A DNA stretch of 61,004 bases from Lacticaseibacillus chiayiensis (lineage in GTDB: Bacteria > Bacillota > Bacilli > Lactobacillales > Lactobacillaceae). How positions within the stretch are numbered: the stretch's first letter is position 1; every line of letters starts with the position of its first letter. The position numbers and the translations under genes are program-made. Below are positions 1-8,279 of this stretch, in pieces. The notes beneath the pieces were generated by a model, which was not told where the DNA came from, made no database searches, and saw only the letters and a list, made by a program, of their open reading frames with translations. The DNA is taken from NCBI RefSeq assembly GCF_004123795.1, contig NZ_MSSM01000020.1, forward strand, positions 1 to 61,004, given 5' to 3'.

Positions 1-1
1 G

Positions 2-40
2 CAGAACATACTGATCAAAGGTATTGCTAAATTAGCCTGA
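2..40 (+). CDS. tnpB: C-terminal tail of TnpB (OrfB) RNA-guided nuclease, partial
   Basis: Only twelve codons are in the window, ending QNILIKGIAKLA-stop. This matches the usual end of TnpB proteins, where a conserved Asp-Asn-Ala-Ala-Ile/Lys-Asn-Ile-Leu segment follows the zinc-finger and RuvC motifs. TnpB is the omega-RNA-guided nuclease of IS200/IS605 elements and an ancestor of Cas12. The call rests on this short tail plus the hairpin and cleavage-site-like sequence downstream, so it is an inference; the nuclease motifs lie outside the window. Confidence 0.5.
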   Translation, partial: QNILIKGIAKLA

Positions 41-213
41 TTAGGCTCGTCCCTATGGCAACCTGGGGACGCTAAAGGCACTGGTAATTGCCGTGTAAGA
101 CAAAGCAGTTCTACGAACTGCCTGCAGTGGTGTATCTGTGCAAATTGTGATTCAAGCGCTCGTAAGAAGGGTGTTTGCTCACAAGCCACTGACTTTAGTC
201 AGTGGTGGTTGAC
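41..213 (+). ncRNA. Presumptive omega-RNA (reRNA) scaffold of TnpB
   Basis: The non-coding stretch between the tnpB stop and the element end contains several hairpins (GTCCC...GGGAC at 50-70, GCAGTTC...GAACTGC at 105-122) and the terminal stem at 184-205. In this family the omega-RNA comes from exactly this 3' region and its guide is the host sequence just past the right end, here from 214. No promoter was identified; the RNA may be processed from the tnpB transcript. Confidence 0.4.
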
Positions 214-215
214 AA

Positions 216-536
216 TTATAGTAACCATACTGCGAATCCAAACAAAACTAAGTGAACCAATAACCTAACCACATGATGGCGCACGTGCGGCTTGCCATAC
301 ATCGCTACACCATTGAGCCACGCCACTGCGGATAATCCCAGCAACCCGATCAGCAAGACGATTACCGCGTTGACCTTGTCCGGAATCACTGCTGCTGTCA
401 GCACCAAGACCGCAGCCAACGCCGTGAGCTGGTTGAAAAGCGGGTTCCCTTGCTTAGCTTGCCATGCCTGCCAGGCGACCAGCAGCATCACAAATCCATA
501 ACTGCCGATCACCACGCGCATCCCGATTGCCGCCAT
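216..536 (-). CDS. Small four-helix membrane protein, unknown function
   Basis: A 106-residue protein, almost entirely hydrophobic, with about four predicted membrane helices (roughly 8-24, 35-52, 57-76 and 86-105) and a short His/Arg-rich loop between the third and fourth (KPHVRHH). I do not recognise a family with confidence. It starts nine bases after the stop of the HAD gene upstream, so it is probably the last gene of the tetR-HAD operon. The IS end lies two bases beyond its stop codon, so the coding sequence looks intact but any native terminator has been displaced. A start at Met6 is also possible. Confidence 0.6.
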   Translation of the reverse strand: MAAIGMRVVIGSYGFVMLLVAWQAWQAKQGNPLFNQLTALAAVLVLTAAVIPDKVNAVIVLLIGLLGLSAVAWLNGVAMYGKPHVRHHVVRLLVHLVLFGFAVWLL

Positions 537-544
537 GCGCTCGC

Positions 545-1351
545 CTAGCCTTCCTGCGCCTGCAAGACCTGATCCATCACATGTAACACACCATATTCAT
601 CATTACTATGGGTCCGATACTTAGCATGTTGCGCCATCCCTTGCGTCGCATTCGCCATAATATAACTATATCCAACCGTTTCCAGCATCGGAATATCATT
701 ATCATAATCGCCAAATGCCATCATCTGGGCAGTCGGAATATCAAAATGCTGACTCAAAATCCGCATCCCGCGCCCTTTATTCACCCCGAGATTCTGAATA
801 TCCAACCAGGTTTCACCACTCACCTGAACTGTGTAATCCTGGCCAAATACCGGACGAAAATAGCGATCGGCATTCTTGCGACTATCCGCATTAGGAAAAT
901 AAATTGTGACTTTATCAACTTCTAGCGACATAGCTAGCAAATTCGGCACCTTTTTGAGTTTGTGGTAAAACGGCAACAGCGCCGGGGCGTATTTCGCATC
1001 AACCGCATTGATATATGCAGCATCCAACGCGCATAACACCGGCACGCCATCGGTTTTTTCAAGAATAAACCGGACAATCTCATGATACTTAGCCGCAGGA
1101 ATTAAACTTTTTCCGATAATACGGCCGTGTGTCGCCACTAAGCCGCCATTGTCGCAAACCAGCGAGATGTGCTGGCTAAAGCGCGGAAACGTTTCCTGCA
1201 ACGTATACAATGGCCGGCCACTGGCAGCGACGAATTCGATACCCGCCTGATGAAGTCGGTGCAGGTACCGATCAAAGTGCGGTGGCAATACGCCTTTGCT
1301 GGTCAACAGTGTCTGGTCCATATCACTGGCAATTAATTTTACATTTCGCAT
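545..1351 (-). CDS. Cof-type HAD-superfamily sugar-phosphatase
   Basis: A 268-residue cytosolic haloacid dehalogenase-like phosphatase of the Cof/YidA type, which dephosphorylates sugar phosphates or flavin/pyridoxal precursors using an aspartyl-phosphate intermediate and Mg2+. Motif I (SDMDQTLL, nucleophile Asp) is at the N terminus, motif II is the Ser in AASGR, and the C-terminal motif AFGDYDND supplies the Mg2+-binding acidic residues. The C2-type cap lies between them. I chose the Met at 1351 because GGGAGA precedes it; the Met seven codons upstream has no ribosome site. It lies between the TetR gene and the small membrane protein. The substrate cannot be told from sequence. Confidence 0.85.
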   Translation of the reverse strand: MRNVKLIASDMDQTLLTSKGVLPPHFDRYLHRLHQAGIEFVAASGRPLYTLQETFPRFSQHISLVCDNGGLVATHGRIIGKSLIPAAKYHEIVRFILEKTDGVPVLCALDAAYINAVDAKYAPALLPFYHKLKKVPNLLAMSLEVDKVTIYFPNADSRKNADRYFRPVFGQDYTVQVSGETWLDIQNLGVNKGRGMRILSQHFDIPTAQMMAFGDYDNDIPMLETVGYSYIMANATQGMAQHAKYRTHSNDEYGVLHVMDQVLQAQEG

Positions 1352-1375
1352 CTTTTTCTCCCATAAATTCATTCG

Positions 1376-1927
1376 TTAATGCGGCGCCCCTTTGGTAACC
1401 ACATTTTCAATCACCTTCGCAATTTGCTCCGGCGGCTCCTTCATCCCATGCTTCAACCACATTGTCAGCACTCCAACGGCACCATTGATGAAGAACGTAT
1501 AATAGTAATCGAGATTTTCTTTTTCGGTTTCGCCATACCATGTTTGATATCGTGACTGCGTTTGAGCCTGAATCGGGCGCACGATTTTTTCCAATACTTC
1601 ACTGTCGGGCGTCGTTAAAAGAATCGTTGCAGCTTGCGGATGTTGCATGATGACCTTCAAAATCGGCACCAACATCTTGGTCATATCGTTCATTTTAACA
1701 CTGAGATACGGTTGAATTTCGTTTAATAAATCGGTTTCGATTTGCTCGAATAAAGCCAAGGGCGACTGAAAGTGCAGATAAAAGGTCCCACGATTGAGAT
1801 CGGCCTCACGACAAATCTCCGTGACCGTGACCTCATCCAATGGCTTTGTGGTCAAAATCTGCAACAAAGCTGCCTTAAACCGATTCACCGTATACTGAAC
1901 CCGGCGATTGTCCCGTGTCCCTGACAT
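1376..1927 (-). CDS. TetR/AcrR-family transcriptional regulator
   Basis: A 183-residue one-component repressor. Residues about 10-55 form the TetR helix-turn-helix (TVTEICREADLNRGTFYLHF); the rest is an alpha-helical ligand domain that resembles the TetR_C_8/DhaS-like group. Start: Met at 1927 is 8-9 bases after GGAGGTGA; the Met two codons earlier is too close. The gene is divergent from the ABC exporter at 2109, and the space between holds two inverted copies of one dyad, so I infer that it represses both itself and the exporter. The inducer is unknown. Confidence 0.88.
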   Translation of the reverse strand: MSGTRDNRRVQYTVNRFKAALLQILTTKPLDEVTVTEICREADLNRGTFYLHFQSPLALFEQIETDLLNEIQPYLSVKMNDMTKMLVPILKVIMQHPQAATILLTTPDSEVLEKIVRPIQAQTQSRYQTWYGETEKENLDYYYTFFINGAVGVLTMWLKHGMKEPPEQIAKVIENVVTKGAPH

Positions 1928-1952
1928 CAACATTCACCTCCAAACCAACATG

Positions 1953-2054
1953 ATTTCAACAAAGTGTTCATTTAAAAACAGATTTTCCGTTTCTGTGCTT
2001 GAACGAATACTTTCAATCTAACATAATGTCATTCAATGAACAACGTGTTGAATT
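1953..2054. promoter_or_regulatory. Divergent regulatory region: exporter promoter and paired TetR-type operators
   Basis: A plus-strand promoter TTGAAC (1999-2004), 17-bp spacer, CATAAT (2022-2027) drives the ABC exporter. Two 20-bp elements flank it in inverted orientation: 1953-1972 and 2035-2054, matching each other at 16 of 20 positions. Each contains a small palindrome AACA-N3-TGTT. One lies next to the regulator start and the other just after the exporter -10. This fits binding by the adjacent TetR protein, which is an inference. Confidence 0.6.
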
Positions 2055-2108
2055 GATGGGCAGGCCATCACAAACATTCACCTCAATGCGATCATAGGAG
2101 GTTCTATA

Positions 2109-2810
2109 TTGCCATACATCGAAGTCAAACATGAATCAAAACGTTACAAAATGGGCGAAACGACCATTACTGCCAATCAGAATATCAACTTTACCGCGGA
2201 CCAAGGTAAGTTGACGGTTATTCTTGGCCCCAGTGGCGCGGGTAAGTCAACGCTGCTCAATATTTTGGGCGGGATGGATTCGCCCACAGAAGGAGAAGTC
2301 TGGATTGACGGAACTGACATTGCAACTTTTTCCGATAAGCAACTGACTGCTTTTCGGCGGCATAATGTCGGTTTTGTTTTTCAGTTTTACAATTTAATCC
2401 CAAACCTGACGACTAAAGAAAATGTCGAGCTGGCTGGTTCGATTGTGAAAGACGCGTTGGATCCGACCACGGTGCTGCAGCAAGTTGGCTTGGGTGCGCG
2501 GCTGGATAATTTCCCGTCACAGCTTTCCGGTGGCGAACAGCAGCGCGTGGCCATTGCCCGCGCCTTGGCGAAGAATCCGAAGCTGCTACTGTGTGACGAA
2601 CCGACCGGCGCACTCGATTACAAGACTGGTAAGCAGGTTCTGCAACTATTGCAAGATGCCAGCCGCAAAGATCATAAAACCGTTTTGATCATCACCCACA
2701 ACGCTGCGATTGCCAAAATGGCTGATCGGGTTATCGAAATCAATGATGCGCAGGTTCGCAGCATTCATGACGAAGCCGCGCCAACGCCAGTCGCAGACAT
2801 TGAGTGGTAG
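2109..2810 (+). CDS. ABC transporter ATP-binding protein (MacB/LolD type)
   Basis: A 233-residue nucleotide-binding subunit. Walker [10 protein letters not shown] (about 41-49), Q-loop in [10 protein letters not shown], signature [14 protein letters not shown] and Walker [13 protein letters not shown] are all intact, and the FVFQ-NLIP pattern is typical of the MacB/LolD/FtsE branch that powers mechanotransmission-type FtsX permeases. The start is TTG at 2109, seven bases after AGGAGG; no better start is available. The stop abuts the start of the permease, so the two are translationally coupled. Probable role: energising export of, or resistance to, an amphipathic substrate or antimicrobial peptide; the substrate is unknown. 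Confidence 0.92.
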   Translation: MPYIEVKHESKRYKMGETTITANQNINFTADQGKLTVILGPSGAGKSTLLNILGGMDSPTEGEVWIDGTDIATFSDKQLTAFRRHNVGFVFQFYNLIPNLTTKENVELAGSIVKDALDPTTVLQQVGLGARLDNFPSQLSGGEQQRVAIARALAKNPKLLLCDEPTGALDYKTGKQVLQLLQDASRKDHKTVLIITHNAAIAKMADRVIEINDAQVRSIHDEAAPTPVADIEW

Positions 2811-5393
2811 GTGATCAGTTTGAAACCATTAACGAAAAATCTTTGGCGAAATATTCGCGATTCGTTAGGGCGATTCATCGCGATCGTCATCATCATTATG
2901 TTAGGCGTGCTTTTATTCGTCGGGGTCAAAGCGACCGGACCAGCGCTCAAGGACTCCTTAAATACGACTGTCAAAGCCGATCATCTCGCTGACAGTCAGC
3001 TGTTGGCAACCACCGGCGTCACTAACGCCCAGGCCAAGGCTGCGCAATCGGTTAGCGGCACCCAAGCAGAAGCCGTCAAATTCAAATACGCAATTGGTGG
3101 CAAGGCCAGCGATGTCATCGCCTTATATGGCTATCGGAAAAATGCCACGATTAACCGGCTTCAACTCACAAGCGGCCACCTGCCAACCCGCAATAACGAA
3201 ATCGTCCTCGATTCGATTGCTAAAAAAGGCGGCTACAAACTCGGGCAGCATTACACGTTTGCCCGCAGCAGCGGCCTTAAGCAGCGGACCTACACCATCA
3301 CCGGCTTTGTGGATTCGCCCGCTTACATTGAAGACACCAGCCGCGGTTCTGCCAATATCGGCGATGGCACAGTACGGTATTTTGCCTATATTCCTGATCA
3401 GCAAATGAACATGCCAGTTGCCTCGCAACTAAATATCCGCTTCCCAAGTTTGCAAAACCGCGACACATTCAGTTCATCTTACAAAGATGCGGTTGCAGTC
3501 AAAATGAAACAAGTCAAACGCCGCGTCAAAGCCCAGGCACAAGAAGATTTGCAAGCCATGATTGAAGCCAAAATTGTGCAGGCCGCCACTAAGAGAGCCA
3601 CCGCCCAGGCCGCTGCGGCTGGCATGCCAGCCAGTGCCGCTGCCACCACCGCGAAAGCCGCGATTCAAAAGCAACAACCGACATTCAAAAAACAGGCTGT
3701 GACCCGTGCCCACAAGCAGCTCGCAACGAGTCTCACGTGGCAAAACCGTAACGACTTGCCGGGCTTTGGTGACTACGGCGGATCTGCCGACCGGATCGCC
3801 GCCATTGCCAATGTCTTTCCAGTATTCTTCTTCCTTGTAGCTGCACTCATCACCTTCACCACTGTTAGCCGCATGGTTGAAGAAGCCCGGTCTCAAATCG
3901 GGACGTTTAAAGCACTCGGCTATGGTAAATGGGCCATTGCCCGTAATTACCTGGCTTATGCGGCATTGGCCGGCTTATTCGGCGGAATTATCGGCGTTTT
4001 TGCGGGCAATTTCAGTATTCCGCGGATTGTCTTGAGTCTATACAAAAATTATATTCCGCTTAAACAAATCGTAACGCTGCAATGGCCGCTCATCGCACTA
4101 TCGATCGGGTTAGCCTTAATTGTGACATTAGGTGCTGCCATCATCGTTGTCCGCAACGAATTAACCGAAAAACCGGCATCCTTAATGCGTCCGCGGGCAC
4201 CTAAATCCGCAAAACGCATTTTACTCGAACGGATCACACCGTTATGGTCGCGGCTTTCTTTTAATCAAAAAGTCAGTTACCGCAACCTTTTCCGGTATAA
4301 ATCCCGGCTCATCATGACCATTCTTGGGATTGCTGGCGGAACCGCTTTAATTCTCACCGGCTTTGGTATCAAGGATTCCATCACGGCCACGGGCACCCTG
4401 CAGTACAACGATGTGGTTCATTACCAAGCCATTGTGCGTCTGGCGGATGGCAAAAGCTCAGCGGCAGCCAGCATCATCTTAAAGAAAAGCAACGCCTTTC
4501 GCAGCGCCGGCTCTGTCAGCAGTGCCGTGACCAAACTCAGCGCCAATGGCCACCAAATCAGCGATGTTAACCTCTTTGCCCCAGCAAGCGGCACTACCTT
4601 CGAGCCTTACATCAGTCTCCGCTCAACCAAAACCAACCAAAAACTGACGTTACCGCGTTCTGGTGTCGTTATTACCAGCAAAGTGGCAAAATCACTTAAA
4701 GTCGGGACTGGCGATCACTTAAAAATCACCACAACAGATGGCAAGAAACACAGTTTTAAAATCAAAGGTATCGCCAAAAACTATGTCGGCCATTTTGCTT
4801 ATCTCGCGAATGCCGGCTATCGACAGCTCACCGGCAAGCAAACAAAGCCTAACGCTATGCTCGTCCGCCTGAAACCACAAACGACTAAGCAAAATGATGT
4901 GCTCGCCAAGCGCCTACTTGATCACCATGCGATTGTCGGGATCAGCTTTACCACGACAGCTAAAAAAACGCTGCACAACATGAGCGGCATGCTGGACCCG
5001 ATCGTTTTGATCTTCATTCTCTTGAGTGCCGTTTTATCCTTCGTGGTTCTGTACAACCTGAACAATATCAACGTTTCCGAACGTATTCGGGAATTATCCA
5101 CGATTAAGGTGCTGGGATTCTTCGATCGTGAAGTCACCATGTACATCAGTCGCGAAAGCATCGTGCAGACGATTGTCGGGATTCTCTTCGGTTATGGGTT
5201 AGGCAACCTTTTGACGGCGTATATTCTACAGCAAGCTGAAACTGCCGACGTTGTTTTCCCGCTGACCATCAGTTTCACCGGCTACCTCACTGCCACGCTG
5301 CTGATGATCGGCTTCACCGCCATCGTCACCTGGCTCACCCACCGGCGACTTCAACGAGTTGACATGGTTGAAGCCCTTAAATCCAACGAATAG
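2811..5393 (+). CDS. Large FtsX-family ABC transporter permease
   Basis: An 860-residue permease with the double FtsX layout: an N-terminal membrane helix (about 19-40), a large extracellular domain with an Ala/Lys-rich helical stretch (about 225-300), three helices near 340-450, a second N-terminal-like helix near 500, another extracellular region, and three C-terminal helices (about 725-850). FtsX signature segments are seen near EEARSQIGTFKALGYGKW and ERIRELSTIKVLGFFDRE. Two MacB-like halves on one chain is typical of Firmicute YtrF/BceB-related exporters. The start is GTG at 2811, immediately after the ATPase stop. It likely assembles with the ATPase gene upstream and is controlled by the TetR protein. 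Confidence 0.9.
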   Translation: MISLKPLTKNLWRNIRDSLGRFIAIVIIIMLGVLLFVGVKATGPALKDSLNTTVKADHLADSQLLATTGVTNAQAKAAQSVSGTQAEAVKFKYAIGGKASDVIALYGYRKNATINRLQLTSGHLPTRNNEIVLDSIAKKGGYKLGQHYTFARSSGLKQRTYTITGFVDSPAYIEDTSRGSANIGDGTVRYFAYIPDQQMNMPVASQLNIRFPSLQNRDTFSSSYKDAVAVKMKQVKRRVKAQAQEDLQAMIEAKIVQAATKRATAQAAAAGMPASAAATTAKAAIQKQQPTFKKQAVTRAHKQLATSLTWQNRNDLPGFGDYGGSADRIAAIANVFPVFFFLVAALITFTTVSRMVEEARSQIGTFKALGYGKWAIARNYLAYAALAGLFGGIIGVFAGNFSIPRIVLSLYKNYIPLKQIVTLQWPLIALSIGLALIVTLGAAIIVVRNELTEKPASLMRPRAPKSAKRILLERITPLWSRLSFNQKVSYRNLFRYKSRLIMTILGIAGGTALILTGFGIKDSITATGTLQYNDVVHYQAIVRLADGKSSAAASIILKKSNAFRSAGSVSSAVTKLSANGHQISDVNLFAPASGTTFEPYISLRSTKTNQKLTLPRSGVVITSKVAKSLKVGTGDHLKITTTDGKKHSFKIKGIAKNYVGHFAYLANAGYRQLTGKQTKPNAMLVRLKPQTTKQNDVLAKRLLDHHAIVGISFTTTAKKTLHNMSGMLDPIVLIFILLSAVLSFVVLYNLNNINVSERIRELSTIKVLGFFDREVTMYISRESIVQTIVGILFGYGLGNLLTAYILQQAETADVVFPLTISFTGYLTATLLMIGFTAIVTWLTHRRLQRVDMVEALKSNE

Positions 5394-5408
5394 CTTACAA
5401 TTTTATCA

Positions 5409-5437
5409 TGCAGTCGCAGAGCGCGGCTGCTTTTTTT
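5409..5437 (+). terminator. Rho-independent terminator of the ABC exporter operon
   Basis: GCAGTCGC/GCGGCTGC stem (one G-T pair) followed by seven T, starting 16 bases after the permease stop. Confidence 0.8.
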
Positions 5438-5527
5438 CATCCAAAATTCACCAAAAATGCGGAATAAAAACTAAAGTCACGTAAATTCGACCGCGAGATG
5501 AAGATTGAGAACAACTCCTAACAGTTC

Positions 5528-5574
5528 TGTAATGGTGACGTAACATTGACACAGTAAAGTAGCCTTTAGTTAAT
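5528..5574 (+). promoter_or_regulatory. p40 promoter with WalR-like box
   Basis: TTGACA at 5546-5551, 17-bp spacer, GTTAAT at 5569-5574. Directly upstream is TGTAAT-N5-CGTAAC (5528-5544), one mismatch from the WalR (YycF/VicR) consensus TGTWAH-N5-TGTWAH. WalR regulons in Firmicutes are dominated by peptidoglycan hydrolases, which matches the gene downstream. Confidence 0.5.
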
Positions 5575-5594
5575 CAATTAAGGGTGAGGTCAAA

Positions 5595-6851
5595 ATGAAA
5601 TTCAATAAAACTATGATTACATTGGTTGCCGCAGTTACCTTAGCAGGTTCTGCGAGCGCCGTAACACCGGTTTTCGCTGACACGAGTGCCAGCATTGCTT
5701 CTAACAAAAGTGAAACTAACGATTTATTAAAACAAATCGAAGCAGCCAACACTGAAGTTATCAATCTTAACAAACAGATCGATGACAAGAATTCACAAAT
5801 CAGTGATGCGGCTGCCAAGATCAGTGCAACCGATGCCAAGATCAAATCGTTGAGCGGCCAAATCACGGATGCCCAAAAGAATGTGACAGCACGGAAGAAC
5901 AACCTGAAAGACCAACTGATCTCTCTTCAAAAGAAGGCTGGCAGCTCGGTTACCGGTAATGTTTACATTGACTTCTTGTTAAACTCACAGAGTCTTTCGG
6001 ACTTAATCGCCCGCACCATGACCGTCGGCAAACTCAGCCAAGCCAGTAAGGAAGCGTTGGACGCTGTGACCGTTGCCAAGGATAAGCTGGCAGCGTTGAA
6101 GAGCCAGCAGGAAACGGCGCGTCAGACCCTGGTTTCAACCAAGTCATCCCTTGAAACCCAGAAGTCTCAGTTGGTTACCTTGCAAAAGACAGCTAGCGAC
6201 AAGCAGGATGCCTTGAACAAGCAAATCAATGACCACCGTGACGAATTGGTTGCTTTGCAAAGCCAGTTTGCACAAGAACAGGAAAAGACCGCTGCGGCAA
6301 CGCAAGCTGCTTTGAAGACGGTCGCTGCATCAACCGATTCCGCATCAAGCAAGAGTGCCGACAGCAGCAGTTCAACGACTAAGGCAGCTTCAAGCCAGAG
6401 CACGATTGCTTCAGCCAGCACCTCTTCCAACAGCGGTGCCACATCATCCGTCATCAGCAACAACACCGTTTCAGGTAGCGGCAGCCACGCAGATTACAGT
6501 TCCTCAGGCAACACTTATCCTTGGGGTCAGTGCACTTGGTATGTTAAGTCTGTCGCTCCATGGGCAGGCAATGGCTGGGGCAATGGCGCTGAATGGGGCG
6601 CTTCCGCCGCAGCTGCTGGCTTCACGGTTAACCACACACCAGCGGCCGGCTCGATCGTCGTCTTCGCTGCTGGACAGTCTGTTGGCGGCCAATGGACTGC
6701 TGATGGTCAATATGGTCACGTTGCTTACGTCCAATCTGTTTCCGGCGACAGCATCACCATCAGTCAAGGCGGAATGGGCTTTGGCTCACCAAGCGGCCCG
6801 AACACTCAGACCATTTCTGGCGCAAGCAGCTACACTTATATCCACCGGTAA
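5595..6851 (+). CDS. p40: Secreted CHAP-domain peptidoglycan hydrolase p40 (Msp2-like)
   Basis: A 418-residue secreted protein. A Sec signal peptide occupies residues 1-29 with likely cleavage after VFA; residues about 30-210 form a long coiled coil like PcsB; 210-300 are Ser/Ala/Thr-rich linker; 305-418 are a CHAP amidase/endopeptidase domain with the catalytic Cys313 (GQCTWY) and His375 (YGHVAYV). It is very similar to my memory of the p40/Msp2 protein of the L. casei/rhamnosus group, a cell-wall hydrolase released into the medium and reported to act on host epithelial EGFR signalling. The ribosome site AAGGGTGAGG precedes the start. It is monocistronic, with a terminator downstream and a WalR-like box upstream. 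Confidence 0.93.
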   Translation: MKFNKTMITLVAAVTLAGSASAVTPVFADTSASIASNKSETNDLLKQIEAANTEVINLNKQIDDKNSQISDAAAKISATDAKIKSLSGQITDAQKNVTARKNNLKDQLISLQKKAGSSVTGNVYIDFLLNSQSLSDLIARTMTVGKLSQASKEALDAVTVAKDKLAALKSQQETARQTLVSTKSSLETQKSQLVTLQKTASDKQDALNKQINDHRDELVALQSQFAQEQEKTAAATQAALKTVAASTDSASSKSADSSSSTTKAASSQSTIASASTSSNSGATSSVISNNTVSGSGSHADYSSSGNTYPWGQCTWYVKSVAPWAGNGWGNGAEWGASAAAAGFTVNHTPAAGSIVVFAAGQSVGGQWTADGQYGHVAYVQSVSGDSITISQGGMGFGSPSGPNTQTISGASSYTYIHR

Positions 6852-6925
6852 TTTTACCCACCCTTAATCACGTCTTGGTATTCCATTTTCGGATACCAAC
6901 CTAAAAATACCGCGGAAATTAAAAG

Positions 6926-6972
6926 AAGCCTCCGAATCTTTGCAAGTGCATAGATTCAGAGGCTTTTTTTTG
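6926..6972 (+). terminator. p40 terminator
   Basis: A 14-bp stem AAGCCTCCGAATCT/AGATTCAGAGGCTT with a 12-base loop and a run of eight T. Confidence 0.9.
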
Positions 6973-6973
6973 T

Positions 6974-7092
6974 GAACGCGAGCCGGCGCGTTCAGGAGCC
7001 GTGGTGTAAGTGGTCTTGGGCGTGATTGGAGATCCTTGGCCATCGCGACCAAGGTTCTTACACATGGCTCCTGCGTCGAGGAGCGCGTTATG
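6974..7092. repeat. Dispersed hairpin repeat, copy A
   Basis: An imperfect ~115-bp inverted repeat. Inner arms are GTGTAAGTGGTCTTGG (7004-7019) and CCAAGGTTCTTACAC; middle arms are CAGGAGCC/GGCTCCTG; outer arms are AACGCG/CGCGTT. Related copies occur at 10.6, 27.7, 30.2 and 37.0 kb. It lies between the p40 terminator and the end of the flavoprotein gene. Confidence 0.85.
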
Positions 7093-7166
7093 GAGTTGCC
7101 TGTTGTGGGCATTGCCACGTCTTCAGCACAACAGACAATGCACCGATCCGGCAAATGCGTTAAATT

Positions 7167-8279
7167 CTAGCAATCACACGCCACATCGCATGTAGCACAA
7201 TCATCAAGATAGAAACTGTTGGCACGATTCACTGTAACAAAATCGCCAATGTCCCAATTTTCTCGTTTGGCTATTTCATTCACAACGACACCAAACCGCT
7301 GACGAAATTTGTAAATGTAGCAGAAAATCGCGTCTTGGTGGCGAACATCAGGGCCGACAACAAAAACGTTTTTGGCGCGGGTCGATTCATCCACATCACT
7401 TAATTTAATCTCTTCATTAACACTTTCGAAAAGTTCCGGCCATAACTTTAGCGGGCCCGGGTTAAATCCCGTGCACAGGATCGGTTTATGCGGCGTCGTG
7501 ATGGTGCGGTTATCGGTGAACCACAGCTGATACTGCGATGGCGAATCACTGGTCACTGTTTTTAAAGTCGCATTTTGTTGTAAGGTGATCCGATCCGCAA
7601 CTGCTGCCGAAAGATCCAAGAACCGGCGCCGCGTATATGGTGCCAAGCGAATACTCGGGTCAGGCGACGCTGCATTTAGGCCGGTCGATTCCGTGATCAT
7701 GAGCACTTTATGACCCATAGTAGCGAGATTAATCGCGGCGTCCACACCACTTTCATTGCCCCCGATGACAATTTGCGTCTCCCCTGGCAAATCCTGCCAA
7801 GATTGCACCTGCTGATAGTGAATGACGTTTTCGGGGTGATCGGTTAACTTCGGAAAAGCAAATTGCCCAACTGCCATGATCAGGTATTTGCTCTCAATGG
7901 CTCCGTGATCCGTCTCAATCGTATAACCACCGGCTGCGTTGGCAGTAATTGCGCCAACTTTGGTATGTTCCGCAACCGGCAACGTATAAGTTTCTGCCAA
8001 CAGCTTCAGATAATCGGCAAACTGCGGCCCGCTTAGATGCTCGGTTCCCAACGTATATGCCGGCGACGTCTCCATGCTCACGGCATTTAAATCCGGCATG
8101 CCGAAACCGTTACTGGTAAACGACGGGGTGATAAACCGTGTCTCTTTAGGCCAATTACGAAAACTTTCGCCAACTTCACCTTGTTCAAGGATCTGAAACT
8201 GTTGACAGCCTAATTGTTGCAACATGATCCCGACACCAATCCCCGCTGCACCGCCGCCAATAATCGTGATTTGATTCAT
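7167..8279 (-). CDS. FAD/NAD(P)-dependent oxidoreductase with Cys-rich tail
   Basis: A 370-residue flavoprotein of the thioredoxin-reductase/FMO-like superfamily. Dinucleotide-binding motif GGGAAGIGVG begins at residue 8 (FAD) and a second, GGNESG near 172, would bind NAD(P)H; a late TGFNPG segment closes the FAD site. There is no CxxC redox pair in the core, but the last ten residues form C-x2-C-x3-C-x-C (Cys361, 364, 368, 370), a possible metal, Fe-S or redox tail that I have not seen as a general family feature. The start codon overlaps the stop of the upstream Amt gene by four bases (ATGA), so the two are translationally coupled. The reaction and substrate are unknown. Confidence 0.75.
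   Translation of the reverse strand: MNQITIIGGGAAGIGVGIMLQQLGCQQFQILEQGEVGESFRNWPKETRFITPSFTSNGFGMPDLNAVSMETSPAYTLGTEHLSGPQFADYLKLLAETYTLPVAEHTKVGAITANAAGGYTIETDHGAIESKYLIMAVGQFAFPKLTDHPENVIHYQQVQSWQDLPGETQIVIGGNESGVDAAINLATMGHKVLMITESTGLNAASPDPSIRLAPYTRRRFLDLSAAVADRITLQQNATLKTVTSDSPSQYQLWFTDNRTITTPHKPILCTGFNPGPLKLWPELFESVNEEIKLSDVDESTRAKNVFVVGPDVRHQDAIFCYIYKFRQRFGVVVNEIAKRENWDIGDFVTVNRANSFYLDDCATCDVACDC

Larger units (their letters stand above)
1..213 (+). mobile_element. Right end of an IS200/IS605-family element (partial)
   Basis: The window opens inside an IS200/IS605-type element whose body lies to the left. Seen: the last codons of a TnpB-like frame (stop at 38-40), about 170 bp of non-coding DNA, then a terminal hairpin at 184-205 (arms CCACTGAC/GTCAGTGG) followed by TTGAC at 209-213. 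Known: these elements end in subterminal hairpins next to a short cleavage tetra- or pentanucleotide, with no terminal inverted repeats. Inferred: the element ends at 213, two bases beyond the stop codon of the neighbouring membrane-protein gene. Transposase TnpA and the left end are not visible. Confidence 0.6.

Noticed and set aside
3474-3896. 140-codon antisense frame in the large permease
   Set aside because: Gly/Arg-rich antisense artefact of the Ala-rich coding segment.
6355-6867. Long plus-strand frame (170 codons) inside p40
   Set aside because: It overlaps the CHAP and linker coding region in another frame, has no ribosome site and no protein-like motif; the p40 frame has signal peptide and catalytic residues.
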